This document shows positions 9,163 through 15,232 of a DNA stretch of 19,532 bases, one piece after another. The stretch comes from an uncultured Flavihumibacter sp. (GTDB taxonomy: Bacteria > Bacteroidota > Bacteroidia > Chitinophagales > Chitinophagaceae), in NCBI GenBank assembly GCA_946482545.1, contig CAMLRX010000099.1, positions 1-19,532 of the forward strand, in the 5' to 3' direction. Each line of letters starts with the position of its first letter. Positions within the stretch are counted from its first letter, which is position 1. The notes under the pieces were generated by a model. The model ran no database searches. It saw only the letters and a list, made by a program, of their open reading frames with translations, and had not been told where the DNA came from. Made by a program: the position numbers and the translations under genes.

Positions 9163-9657
9163 ATGCCATCTACTCCCATAACTTCCGTAAAAAAGGCGGT
9201 CAGAAAGACCGTTAAAAAAGCCGTTGCGCCAGCTAAAACAACGAAAGCCGCTGTTAAAAAGACCGCTGGCAAACCCGTTAAAAAACTGGTGAAGTCGCCG
9301 GTTAAAAAAACAAAGGTAGCCACGAAAGCAACACCTTTAAAAAAGGCAGCGGTTAAAACAGCACCCGCAAAGAAAGCCGCTCCTAAAAAACTGAAAACTG
9401 CATCAGCAAAAGCGCGGCCTGCCGCGAAGCAAACGCCCGCCAAAGTACGCAAGCCGGCCATGAAGAAAGAAGTATCAATAGCTGAAAAAGCAGCAGCGGC
9501 AGCCGAAACAGTAAAGGAAAAAGCTGCACAGGTTTGGGATGATGTGAAAGAAAAGACCGCTGAAATCGCCGAAGCCGCCAGCGAAAAAATCACTGACCTG
9601 AAGGAAAAGGTTACTGCTATTTTACCTGGTACAAAGACCAAAAAGAAAAAGAAATGA
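9163..9657 (+). CDS. Histone H1-like Lys/Ala/Pro-rich protein with amphipathic C-terminal helix
   Basis: A 164-aa protein in two sharply different parts. Residues 1-102 are made almost only of Lys, Ala, Pro, Thr and Val, with repeated VKK, AKK and PAK units and not one Asp or Glu: a disordered, strongly basic tail like eukaryotic histone H1 or bacterial AlgP/HC1-type proteins. From E103 to about residue 152 the chain turns into a charged Ala-rich amphipathic helix (AEKAAAAAETVKEKAA..., DDVKEKTAEIAEAASEKI) resembling LEA/apolipoprotein-type helices. It ends in KTKKKKK. Non-specific DNA or RNA binding (nucleoid or polyphosphate association) is inferred from composition; such low-complexity proteins often give misleading matches. 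Its TGA overlaps the guaD ATG (ATGA), so the two are translationally coupled. An open frame covers it on the other strand, but that follows from its codon bias. Confidence 0.8.
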   Translation: MPSTPITSVKKAVRKTVKKAVAPAKTTKAAVKKTAGKPVKKLVKSPVKKTKVATKATPLKKAAVKTAPAKKAAPKKLKTASAKARPAAKQTPAKVRKPAMKKEVSIAEKAAAAAETVKEKAAQVWDDVKEKTAEIAEAASEKITDLKEKVTAILPGTKTKKKKK

Positions 9658-10130
9658 CAGGACGTGAACTACATTTCATGCAAATGGCTATTGCTCTTTC
9701 CCGTAAGGGAATGGAAAGCGGACATGGCGGCCCTTTTGGCTGCGTGATCGTGAAAGGAGACGAAGTAGTGGGTCGCGGGTGGAATAATGTTGCCGCACAC
9801 AAGGATCCTACCGCACATGCCGAAGTGGTGGCCATCAGGGATGCGTGCCGTTTCCTGGATCATTTCCAGTTGGACGGTTGTGAAGTGTATGCCAGTTGCG
9901 AACCCTGTCCCATGTGCCTGGGCGCTTTGTATTGGGCAAGGCCATCAAAGGTTTTTTACGCCAATACACGCCATGACGCGGCGGCCATCGGTTTCGACGA
10001 TTCTTTTATCTATAATGAACTGGATTTGCCAACAGAGTTAAGGAAGATGCCACTCATCCATTTGCCAGTACCTTCCGCCACCCTGGTTTTCGAAGACTGG
10101 AAACACCTTCCTGGAAAAACGATTTACTGA
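9654..10130 (+). CDS. guaD: Guanine deaminase (cytidine-deaminase fold)
   Basis: A 158-aa zinc enzyme of the cytidine/deoxycytidylate deaminase superfamily. The motif TAHAEV gives the Zn ligand H55 and the catalytic E57; SCEPCPMC gives the Zn ligands C85 and C88. It resembles Bacillus subtilis-type guanine deaminase more than the tRNA adenosine deaminase TadA: the segments DAAAIGFDDSFIYNEL and P-x-E-x-R-x-x-P, and a C-terminus ending in Tyr, are those of GuaD, whose swapped C-terminal segment completes the active site. It converts guanine to xanthine and ammonia in purine salvage/catabolism in the cytosol. The length fits the family (about 156 aa). The start is the ATG in the ATGA overlap with the H1-like gene; no Shine-Dalgarno is present, so initiation probably depends on coupling. 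Its stop overlaps the stop of the convergent putative anti-sigma gene by 7 bp. Confidence 0.85.
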   Translation: MTGRELHFMQMAIALSRKGMESGHGGPFGCVIVKGDEVVGRGWNNVAAHKDPTAHAEVVAIRDACRFLDHFQLDGCEVYASCEPCPMCLGALYWARPSKVFYANTRHDAAAIGFDDSFIYNELDLPTELRKMPLIHLPVPSATLVFEDWKHLPGKTIY

Positions 10131-10477
10131 CGGTAGTGGAGGTGCAGCACGGTATAGGCGATCACGATCAGTCCCAGCAATACGATCAGTGCAAGGTAAA
10201 TCCAGCGAAGAGAGATTTTCCTTTTCTTCCTGCCCTTGTTCTTCTTTTTCAACTGCGCTTCAAGTTGCAGGTTGATTTTTTGCACATGGTCGGTGATAGG
10301 GGTGATAGAAGATACCATCGACAGGCCTTCGAGGGCATCTTTCTCAAAATCTGACGCGGCCATCCTGCTTTCCATTTCCGCGGCTTCCTGTTCGTTCAGT
10401 TCACCGCGCAGGAATTTAAGCAGCATCTTTTCATCGATGGGGCTATTTCCTTGTTCGTATGGTGATTGTTCGTTCAT
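10124..10477 (-). CDS. Putative membrane anti-sigma protein partner of the ECF sigma factor
   Basis: A 117-aa single-pass membrane protein. Residues 15-55 carry the pattern common in Bacteroidota sigma-partner proteins (DEKMLLKFLRGELNEQEA...DFEKDALEGL), followed by a basic linker (KKKNKGRKKRK, about 77-87), then one TM helix (about 92-110) and a very short periplasmic tail. There is no Cys, so it is not a ZAS (HxxxCxxC) anti-sigma factor. There is no FecR-like or TonB domain, so the sensor part is minimal. Its ATG overlaps the sigma-factor stop (ATGA), the usual sign of stoichiometric co-expression. The likely role is to hold the sigma factor at the inner membrane until a signal arrives; that is inferred from context. 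The 3' end overlaps the guaD stop tail to tail. Confidence 0.7.
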   Translation of the reverse strand: MNEQSPYEQGNSPIDEKMLLKFLRGELNEQEAAEMESRMAASDFEKDALEGLSMVSSITPITDHVQKINLQLEAQLKKKNKGRKKRKISLRWIYLALIVLLGLIVIAYTVLHLHYRQ

Positions 10478-11040
10478 GATGGTCGCTTCATTTTACGTTC
10501 CATAAGGATGCGGAGGTTGCGTTTCCCGTTCTGAATATGGCTTTTTACCTGCAACATGGAAAAGCCGGTTTCTTCACATATCTGCTGGTAAGATTTTTTT
10601 TCCAGGTAGAAAAGTTGAATGCACCGTTTTTGCTCCGGGTTCAGCAGAGGGATCACGGATTCCATCAGGTTCAGTTGCCATTCGTGTTCCAGGATTTCTT
10701 CCGTTGGTATTTCCGATTCGGAAGAAAGCGTGTGTTCGTGAAGTTCCGTCTTTTGTGGTTTCCCCCTTAACTGCATCAGACAATAATTCTTCGCGATCAT
10801 GTACACCCACGATTTAAAGTAGCTCACCTCGTACTTCTGCAGTTCGGTGAGCGCTTTCAGGAAAACCTGTTGCACGGCATCACGCGCTTCGTCTTCATCT
10901 TTCAGGTACTTCATGCAAACGCCGAACAGCAGCATGGTGTACCGTTCGAACAGGATGCCCAGCCACTCATTGTTCTGTTGGTGGCGGAACCGGTTCAGCA
11001 GTTCCTGGTCGGTAATGTCTTCAAATGATTTGATCGCCAC
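10474..11040 (-). CDS. ECF-type RNA polymerase sigma factor (sigma-70 family)
   Basis: A 188-aa sigma factor with only regions 2 and 4. Region 2 spans about residues 20-92, with the core-binding pattern MKYLKDEDEARDAVQQVFLKAL and the DNA-melting segment YFKSWVYMIAKNYCL. Region 4 spans about residues 120-178 and contains the helix-turn-helix YQQICEETGFSMLQVKSHIQNGKRNL. It lacks region 1.1 and region 3, as expected for ECF sigmas of the RpoE type. The first codon is GTG: reading upstream in frame there is only CAC, CGG and then a TAG stop, and no internal ATG precedes region 2. It forms an operon with the small membrane protein downstream (ATGA overlap) and is divergent from the NlpC gene, with 72 bp between them. 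The target regulon cannot be told from the window; no SusC/SusD-type genes flank it. Confidence 0.9.
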   Translation of the reverse strand: MAIKSFEDITDQELLNRFRHQQNNEWLGILFERYTMLLFGVCMKYLKDEDEARDAVQQVFLKALTELQKYEVSYFKSWVYMIAKNYCLMQLRGKPQKTELHEHTLSSESEIPTEEILEHEWQLNLMESVIPLLNPEQKRCIQLFYLEKKSYQQICEETGFSMLQVKSHIQNGKRNLRILMERKMKRPS

Positions 11041-11052
11041 GTGCCGCTAAGG

Positions 11053-11083
11053 TTTCCAGTTTGATGGATTCTTGGTAAATTTC
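11053..11083 (+). promoter_or_regulatory. Weak candidate promoter for the NlpC/P60 gene
   Basis: TTTC (11053-11056), 19 nt, then TAAATTTC (11076-11083). Each box differs from the Bacteroidota consensus only in its last base, and the expected transcript start is about 20 nt before the ATG. A short inverted repeat, GTGCCG (11041-11046) and CGGCAC (11093-11098), flanks it in this divergent intergenic region and could be an operator. Confidence 0.3.
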
Positions 11084-11112
11084 CATAAAAATCGGCACAT
11101 CAATATTTTATT

Positions 11113-11928
11113 ATGCAAACTCTTTTTTCGGCGGAAGAACTTTCTACAGCCATTTGTATTGTGCCGGTAGCTCCTTTGCGTGCCACCGCTTCACATCGTA
11201 CTGAAATGGTGAGCCAGCTCCTGTTTGGGGAACGGTGCCGCATACTCGAAAATGAACCGGGGGGATGGGTGAAAGTGCAGTTGCGTTTTGATGGTTATGA
11301 AGGCTGGTGCCAGCAAGCGCAGCTTCATGCGATAGATGCGGCGTTGTTTGAGCAGGAGATCGAAGCATTTGCCGGCGATTGGGTGAACGATGTGATGGTG
11401 AACGGTGAGCCGGTGCGCATTCCGCTTGGTGCATCCCTGCCCGGATTTCATCCTGAAGGGTTTTCCTGGGGCAAACTTCAGTTATTGTATAAAGGTATTT
11501 TGTGGCGCCGGTCTGAAACACTTCGTGAAGATGTAATCCTGAAAGGGCTTGCGTTCCAGTTTCTTCACACCGGTTACCTCTGGGGCGGAAAGTCCGTTTT
11601 TGGTGTAGACTGTAGCGGCTTCGTACAACAGGTATTTAAATTAATGGGCGTTCCATTGCTCCGTGATGCATCGATGCAGGCAGGGCAGGGGAAAGAGATC
11701 GGCTTCCTCGAAGAGACCCGTTGCGGCGACCTGGCATTCTTTGATAACGAAGAAGGAAAAATCACACATGTGGGTTTGTTACTCGGCGACGGACAAATTA
11801 TCCACGCTTCAGGAGAAGTGCGGGTGGATTTGATCCACCATGAAGGCATCATCAGCAGTACCACCGGCGAGCGGACCCATAAATTGCGGTTATTGCGGCG
11901 GGTGCTGCCGGAGTATATTTTTGAGTAG
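11113..11928 (+). CDS. SH3-NlpC/P60 family peptidoglycan-peptide hydrolase
   Basis: A 271-aa C40-family cysteine peptidase. Residues of about 14-80 form a bacterial SH3 domain (LRATASHRTEMVSQLLFGE, then GGWVKVQL and GYEGWC). After a linker, the NlpC/P60 domain begins near residue 140. The catalytic triad is visible: C167 in GVDCSGFV, H219 in ITHVGLL and H231 in IIHASG. The order SH3-linker-NlpC and the length match YkfC-type dipeptidyl-peptidases VI, which cut the gamma-D-Glu-L-Lys/DAP bond of free, trimmed muropeptides. There is no signal peptide, so it is probably a cytoplasmic enzyme of cell-wall peptide recycling rather than an autolysin; that part is inference. Transcribed alone, divergent from the sigma operon and convergent with the DUF433/DUF5615 pair. 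Confidence 0.88.
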   Translation: MQTLFSAEELSTAICIVPVAPLRATASHRTEMVSQLLFGERCRILENEPGGWVKVQLRFDGYEGWCQQAQLHAIDAALFEQEIEAFAGDWVNDVMVNGEPVRIPLGASLPGFHPEGFSWGKLQLLYKGILWRRSETLREDVILKGLAFQFLHTGYLWGGKSVFGVDCSGFVQQVFKLMGVPLLRDASMQAGQGKEIGFLEETRCGDLAFFDNEEGKITHVGLLLGDGQIIHASGEVRVDLIHHEGIISSTTGERTHKLRLLRRVLPEYIFE

Positions 11929-11988
11929 AAGGTTCAGCATATAAGTAGACAAAGTCAACCCTAATGCTTTTCATGGATACTTGTCATT

Positions 11989-12315
11989 TTACGGGGCATT
12001 AATCACGTAAGCTTTTGAAGGTTCCAATGAAGACAGCATGGATTTTAAAGCAGGGAGGAATGTTACTAACTCTTCCAATTTACTCGTGGTCGTATTCAAC
12101 ACAACTATACAAATAGGGAGGTCTTTAAGGTGTTGCTGGAATACCATGTTTTTATCAATCGTAATCAGGACATCATAAGCATGATCCCTGCACAATCTCA
12201 TCAATTTACCGTTCTTGATCCCGCTCCACCCGCATTCCGCAACGGTGTACACTTCATATTCAGCCAGGAAAGGTTTCAGTTTTCTGGTTACACACTCATC
12301 AAGCAAAATTTTCAT
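11989..12315 (-). CDS. DUF5615 PIN-like protein, probable toxin
   Basis: A 108-aa protein of the DUF5615 (Mut7-C-like PIN) family. The start MKILLDECVTRKL has the acidic pair D6/E7 that opens the family, followed by VAECGWSGIKNGKL and the acidic strand YDVLITIDKNM (D54), then the hydrophobic strand CIVVLNT. These Asp/Glu residues correspond to the metal-binding centre of PIN nucleases, so an RNase activity is likely but not shown. Its first 17 bases overlap the end of the upstream DUF433 gene in another frame, the usual tight arrangement of antitoxin-then-toxin pairs. The overlap means that translation of the two is linked. It ends convergently with the NlpC gene, 60 bp away; I see no terminator in that gap. 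Confidence 0.8.
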   Translation of the reverse strand: MKILLDECVTRKLKPFLAEYEVYTVAECGWSGIKNGKLMRLCRDHAYDVLITIDKNMVFQQHLKDLPICIVVLNTTTSKLEELVTFLPALKSMLSSLEPSKAYVINAP

Positions 12316-12532
12316 TCAGGATGTTTGTAGATGTTTCAATAAGTTTTTGAGACATCTCCAATAGTTTGATCACCTGCTCTTTCTGCACCCCTTCAAAATC
12401 ATTCAGAAAGGTTTCAATGGAATCACCTGTTTCGAGGTAGTCGAACAGGTTCTTAATCGGTACCCTTGTGCCGAAGAATACCGGCGTGCCGCCAAGTATC
12501 TCCGGGTCGATATGGATAATTTTTCCGCTCAT
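12299..12532 (-). CDS. DUF433 domain protein, probable antitoxin
   Basis: A 77-aa protein of the DUF433 family, recognised by IIHIDPEILGGTPVFFGTRVPIKNLFDYLETGDSIETFLNDF followed by a helical end: a winged helix-turn-helix-like fold common in VapB-type antitoxins (read in pieces, positions 4-45). The frame is open further upstream (ATGs at 12619 and 12703). The ATG at 12532 is chosen because the domain begins 3 residues later, because a full-match -7 box lies at 12548-12555 within the longer version, and because the 12703 start falls at the hairpin of the terminator of the preceding operon. It is the first gene of a two-gene unit with the DUF5615 gene. It would act as the neutralising partner and possibly as autorepressor; that is family-based inference. 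Confidence 0.78.
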   Translation of the reverse strand: MSGKIIHIDPEILGGTPVFFGTRVPIKNLFDYLETGDSIETFLNDFEGVQKEQVIKLLEMSQKLIETSTNILNENFA

Positions 12533-12547
12533 GAAACTATGTTTGTC

Positions 12548-12555
12548 CAAATGTA
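12548..12555 (-). promoter_or_regulatory. Candidate promoter -7 box for the DUF433/DUF5615 pair
   Basis: TACATTTG on the minus strand is a full match to TAnnTTTG, 15 nt before the chosen ATG, giving a very short leader. An ATG trinucleotide sits 19 nt upstream where a TTG would be expected, so the -33 element is imperfect. Confidence 0.45.
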
Positions 12556-12672
12556 CCCTTTTTGAAGGATAAACATAGTGCTGCTGAACGTGCTGATGTG
12601 AAATAGAAATGTCTTTCATACATGCAAAGCTACCATGGCGGATATTATAAAAAAATAGGTGTTTTAACCCAT

Positions 12673-12700
12673 AAAAAAAGGCCACCCAATGGGCGGCCTT
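12673..12700 (-). terminator. Rho-independent terminator of the ppa operon
   Basis: On the minus strand AAGGCC pairs with GGCCTT (12695-12700 with 12678-12683) and CCC with GGG (12691-12693 with 12685-12687), with one mismatch between and a 3-nt loop. A run of seven T follows (12673-12679, overlapping the stem foot). It stands 20 nt after the stop of the 50-aa membrane protein, closing that operon. Confidence 0.9.
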
Positions 12701-12720
12701 CATCCAATATTTGAAAAAGC

Positions 12721-12873
12721 TTACATCATATCCATAGCCTTCACGAATGCGGTAACCACAAACGCGAGGGAGAGGGAAGAATATTCAGGAAGGAGGAACC
12801 ACATACCTGCCATCAAAGCAAGCGATAAAAAGAAGTAAACCCAATATTTACCGGTTGATTTTTTTTCTTCCAT
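12721..12873 (-). CDS. Small two-helix membrane protein (50 aa) downstream of ppa
   Basis: A 50-aa open frame with ATG at 12873 and TAA at 12721. It starts with a charged MEEKKSTGK, then two hydrophobic segments (WVYFFLSLALMAGMWFLL, about 11-28, and LSLAFVVTAFVKAM, about 34-47) separated by PEYSS, and ends MDMM. The frame begins 21 nt after the ppa stop and the terminator follows 20 nt after its own stop, so it fits exactly between ppa and the transcript end. That is strong evidence that it is a real gene. The function is unknown. It may be a conserved companion of soluble pyrophosphatase in this family or a small inner-membrane regulator; neither can be read from the sequence. Confidence 0.75.
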   Translation of the reverse strand: MEEKKSTGKYWVYFFLSLALMAGMWFLLPEYSSLSLAFVVTAFVKAMDMM

Positions 12874-12894
12874 ACGTTTAAAATTTTGGCGAAA

Positions 12895-13452
12895 TTAAGC
12901 GTTTTGTTCTTTATTTCCGAAGTTTTCCTGGTAAAGCTTGATGGCATCGCTCACAATTTTGAGTGCGGTGGCCTTATCCTGGAATTCTTCCACTTTTACA
13001 GTCTTGTTCTCGAGCCTTTTGTATTCTTCGAAGAAGTGGCGCAGTTCACTGAAGAAATGCGGGGGCAGTTCTTCCATATTGTTGTAGTGGTTCACACTGG
13101 GATCGTTAGATGCCACGGCGATGATCTTGTCGTCTCCGTCTCCGCCATCGATCATCTGCATTACGCCGATCACTTTGGCTTCCATGAGGGTAAGGGGCTG
13201 CACCGGGAGCGACGTGAACACGAGGATGTCCAGCGGATCCTTATCGTCACCATAAGTCTGGGGAATAAATCCGTAGTTCACGGGGTAGTGGAATGAAGAA
13301 TAGATCACACGGTCCAGTTTCAGCAGGCCGCTTGCTTTGTCGATCTCGTATTTTGCTCTCGAGCCCTGGGGAATCTCGATGATCACATTTACCACTCTTG
13401 GAGCCTGGTCGCCGGGTTCAACGCCGTGCCAGGGGTGTAACACTTGATGCAT
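12895..13452 (-). CDS. ppa: Inorganic pyrophosphatase (family I, soluble)
   Basis: A 185-aa family I pyrophosphatase that hydrolyses PPi to two phosphates with Mg2+ in the cytosol, pulling biosynthetic reactions forward. Recognised by [13 protein letters not shown] (about 27-39), [24 protein letters not shown] with the signature Asp residues D70, D72 and D75 (about 52-75), and [14 protein letters not shown] with a further metal-binding Asp near 107. The length is usual for the bacterial enzyme. The ATG at 13452 is preceded by a 47-nt leader from a good promoter. A 50-aa membrane protein and a terminator follow. The upstream neighbour on the same strand is the CLC-F antiporter, 104 bp away with no clear terminator between, so some read-through is possible. 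Family I pyrophosphatases are classically inhibited by fluoride. Confidence 0.95.
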   Translation of the reverse strand: MHQVLHPWHGVEPGDQAPRVVNVIIEIPQGSRAKYEIDKASGLLKLDRVIYSSFHYPVNYGFIPQTYGDDKDPLDILVFTSLPVQPLTLMEAKVIGVMQMIDGGDGDDKIIAVASNDPSVNHYNNMEELPPHFFSELRHFFEEYKRLENKTVKVEEFQDKATALKIVSDAIKLYQENFGNKEQNA

Positions 13453-13505
13453 ATTTGTTTTTTACTTAATATATGTTTTGTTTTGAATAAGGTCTTAAAG
13501 CGGTG

Positions 13506-13513
13506 CAAAAGTA
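13506..13513 (-). promoter_or_regulatory. ppa promoter -7 box
   Basis: TACTTTTG on the minus strand fully matches TAnnTTTG, 53 nt before the ppa ATG. A GTG stands 20 nt upstream in place of the -33 TTG (one mismatch). No fluoride riboswitch fold is recognisable in the leader. Confidence 0.5.
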
Positions 13514-13556
13514 GTGTTCCTCTTTTATTGATGCACTCGTTTGCGTGAAAATTATA

Positions 13557-14798
13557 TTATTTGTGGATAGATTTTGGTTCAGCAATGGTTTGCGCACTGT
13601 AAATTCCTTTGTGCCCGCTCACCATGTAAGCCGCCACACAGGCGGTTGCGAAGTACAGGATGTTCCCGCCGCCAAACAATTCTGCTCCCATAAGGGTGCA
13701 GGCGATGGGGGTATTGGTGGCGCCACAGAACACCGCGATGAACCCAAGCCCAGCGAACAGGTCCACCGGAACACCCAATACCGGTGCCAGTACGTTGCCC
13801 AGTGTTGCCCCGATAAAAAATAACGGGGTCACTTCTCCACCTTTGAAGCCCGAACCCAATGTAATGGCCGTGAAAGCCAGTTTGATGGCCCAACTGAAGG
13901 TGTTGGCTCCTCCGGTCTGAAATGCGTTGATGATAGAAACTCCTGTTCCATCTTTGGTATGCACGCCCAGCCCAAGGTAATCTCCCGCTCCTGGAAGGCT
14001 ACCCAGTAACACCATTACAATGCCGCCCACAACAGGCACCAACCAGGGTTTGGGGAAAAGTTTTTTAATGCCCGCGCTCCAGTTGCGTACCGACCAGGCA
14101 AACAAGCGCCCCGCCAGACCGAAAGCTACACCTGCCGCCACGGCCTTTACCCAGAGCAAGGGATCGGTGAGGTAAGGATCGGCTTCGGCGATGGTTTGCA
14201 CCTTATATAATGTATGGTGTACACCCCAGGCCATGCAGGTGAGGTGTCCGGCGTAACCCGCGATCATGCAGAAAAGGAGTGAACGGTAGCGGATATTGCC
14301 GATGGAAACTACTTCGAGGGCGAAGATGGCACCTGTTACCGGCGTTCCGAAAACCGCGCCGAATCCTGCCGCCATGCCCGCTGAAATAAGCAATGTTTTA
14401 TCCTGCGGACTAATCTTGAAAAGCGGGAAAAAAGAAGCGGCCATGCTGCCGCCGATCTGGACTGCGGTCCCCTCGCGACCGGCTGAACCGCCAAAAAGAT
14501 GGGTAATAAGGGTGGATGCCAATACCAGCGGAGCCATTCTCCTCGGAATGCCTGCATCTGGAGATTGAATTTCGTTCAGCAAAAGGTTGTTGCCCTTCTC
14601 ACTGTTCTTGCCGTAATGGTGGTACAGGTACCAGATACCCAAACCGGCCACTGGCAACAAATACAACAGCCAGGGATGTTCCCAGCGCAAATTGGTGGCC
14701 CAATCCAGGGCAACAATAAAAAATGCCACAAGCGAACCGGTAGCGGCGCTGATCAGCAGTATCCTGATCGTTTGAAGCAGATAATACCTTGCGGACAT
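13557..14798 (-). CDS. CLC-family antiporter, probable CLC-F fluoride/proton antiporter
   Basis: A 413-aa CLC transporter with about ten or more hydrophobic segments. The gating-glutamate motif is GGSAGREGTAVQIGG (E109), with Thr in place of the Pro of the classic GREGP. At the site of the classic GSGIP selectivity loop it has GNNLLLNEI (69-77), i.e. Asn for the central Ser. The classic GGIFAP is GGEVTPLFFIGATLGN (T324), while the pore Tyr is kept (GIYSAQ, Y400). This combination is, from what I know of the family, that of CLC-F proteins, which export fluoride in exchange for protons, rather than of ClcA-like chloride antiporters or channels. Without an alignment the assignment to CLC-F is likely, not certain. 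It is the third gene after phoH and a lipoprotein, starting 3 nt after the lipoprotein stop, and lies just upstream of ppa. General databases may call it a voltage-gated chloride channel. Confidence 0.85.
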   Translation of the reverse strand: MSARYYLLQTIRILLISAATGSLVAFFIVALDWATNLRWEHPWLLYLLPVAGLGIWYLYHHYGKNSEKGNNLLLNEIQSPDAGIPRRMAPLVLASTLITHLFGGSAGREGTAVQIGGSMAASFFPLFKISPQDKTLLISAGMAAGFGAVFGTPVTGAIFALEVVSIGNIRYRSLLFCMIAGYAGHLTCMAWGVHHTLYKVQTIAEADPYLTDPLLWVKAVAAGVAFGLAGRLFAWSVRNWSAGIKKLFPKPWLVPVVGGIVMVLLGSLPGAGDYLGLGVHTKDGTGVSIINAFQTGGANTFSWAIKLAFTAITLGSGFKGGEVTPLFFIGATLGNVLAPVLGVPVDLFAGLGFIAVFCGATNTPIACTLMGAELFGGGNILYFATACVAAYMVSGHKGIYSAQTIAEPKSIHK

Positions 14799-14801
14799 CC
14801 G

Positions 14802-15227
14802 TTACAGGTTTCCGGAAAAAGTATATTTGAAATCCACTTTCCAGGTGCCGTTCGTTTTGATGACTTTCAATACCTGGGGTTTCTTTTTATAACTATTCGA
14901 GAAGTTGATGATGGAAACGGAATCGCTCACTTCTTCTTCGGAATTGATGGTGATGCTGGCACGGCGGAAAGCTTCACGGTCGTCGGAGGAAAGGTTACGG
15001 TAGCTTTCTTCCCAGCGGGTGAGCAGGTTCTGGTTCGTACTGTCTTCGAGGAGGAAAAAGGCGGCTTTCTTGTAATTGCCATCTAAAGAGGCGCGCACAA
15101 ATTCTCTGCCGGCGTCAAGGGCGTTCTCTGCATTTTTTGGCGCGTCGTCGTGGGAATTGCATGCAAGCCAACAGCCTGTTACTGTGGTTAAGAACAATAA
15201 CAGGCTGCGTTTTTTACTTTTCAACAT
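14802..15227 (-). CDS. Small lipoprotein, DUF4878/NTF2-like
   Basis: A 141-aa lipoprotein. The signal peptide (KKRSLLLFLTTVTG) is followed by the lipobox VTGC, giving Cys19 as the likely lipidated residue, with LAC at 21-23 as an alternative. The mature part has FVRASLDGNYKKAAFFLLEDS, then a helical segment, then strands SVSIINFSNSYK, QVLKVIKTNGTWKVDFKYTF. The pattern of helices followed by strands ending in 'WKVDF' resembles the DUF4878/NTF2-like lipoproteins of Bacteroidota. No catalytic residues can be named. It sits between phoH (5-nt gap) and the CLC-F gene (3-nt gap), so it belongs to that operon, but its link with either is unclear. Confidence 0.75.
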   Translation of the reverse strand: MLKSKKRSLLLFLTTVTGCWLACNSHDDAPKNAENALDAGREFVRASLDGNYKKAAFFLLEDSTNQNLLTRWEESYRNLSSDDREAFRRASITINSEEEVSDSVSIINFSNSYKKKPQVLKVIKTNGTWKVDFKYTFSGNL

Positions 15228-15232
15228 TTGAA

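Noticed and set aside
9150..9641. 163-aa open frame antisense to the H1-like gene
   Set aside because: Its Ala/Phe/Thr-rich composition is the expected reverse reading of Lys/Ala/Pro codons; it has no domain features, and the plus-strand gene has the better start, stop and operon fit.
12299..12703. 134-aa version of the DUF433 protein
   Set aside because: Its first residues are encoded by the ppa-operon terminator hairpin and T-run, and the extra 57 residues do not look like the family.
13453..13556. Fluoride riboswitch upstream of ppa
   Set aside because: The GGxGATGG-like core and the pseudoknot strands are not visible; the region is A/T-rich with only promoter-like elements.
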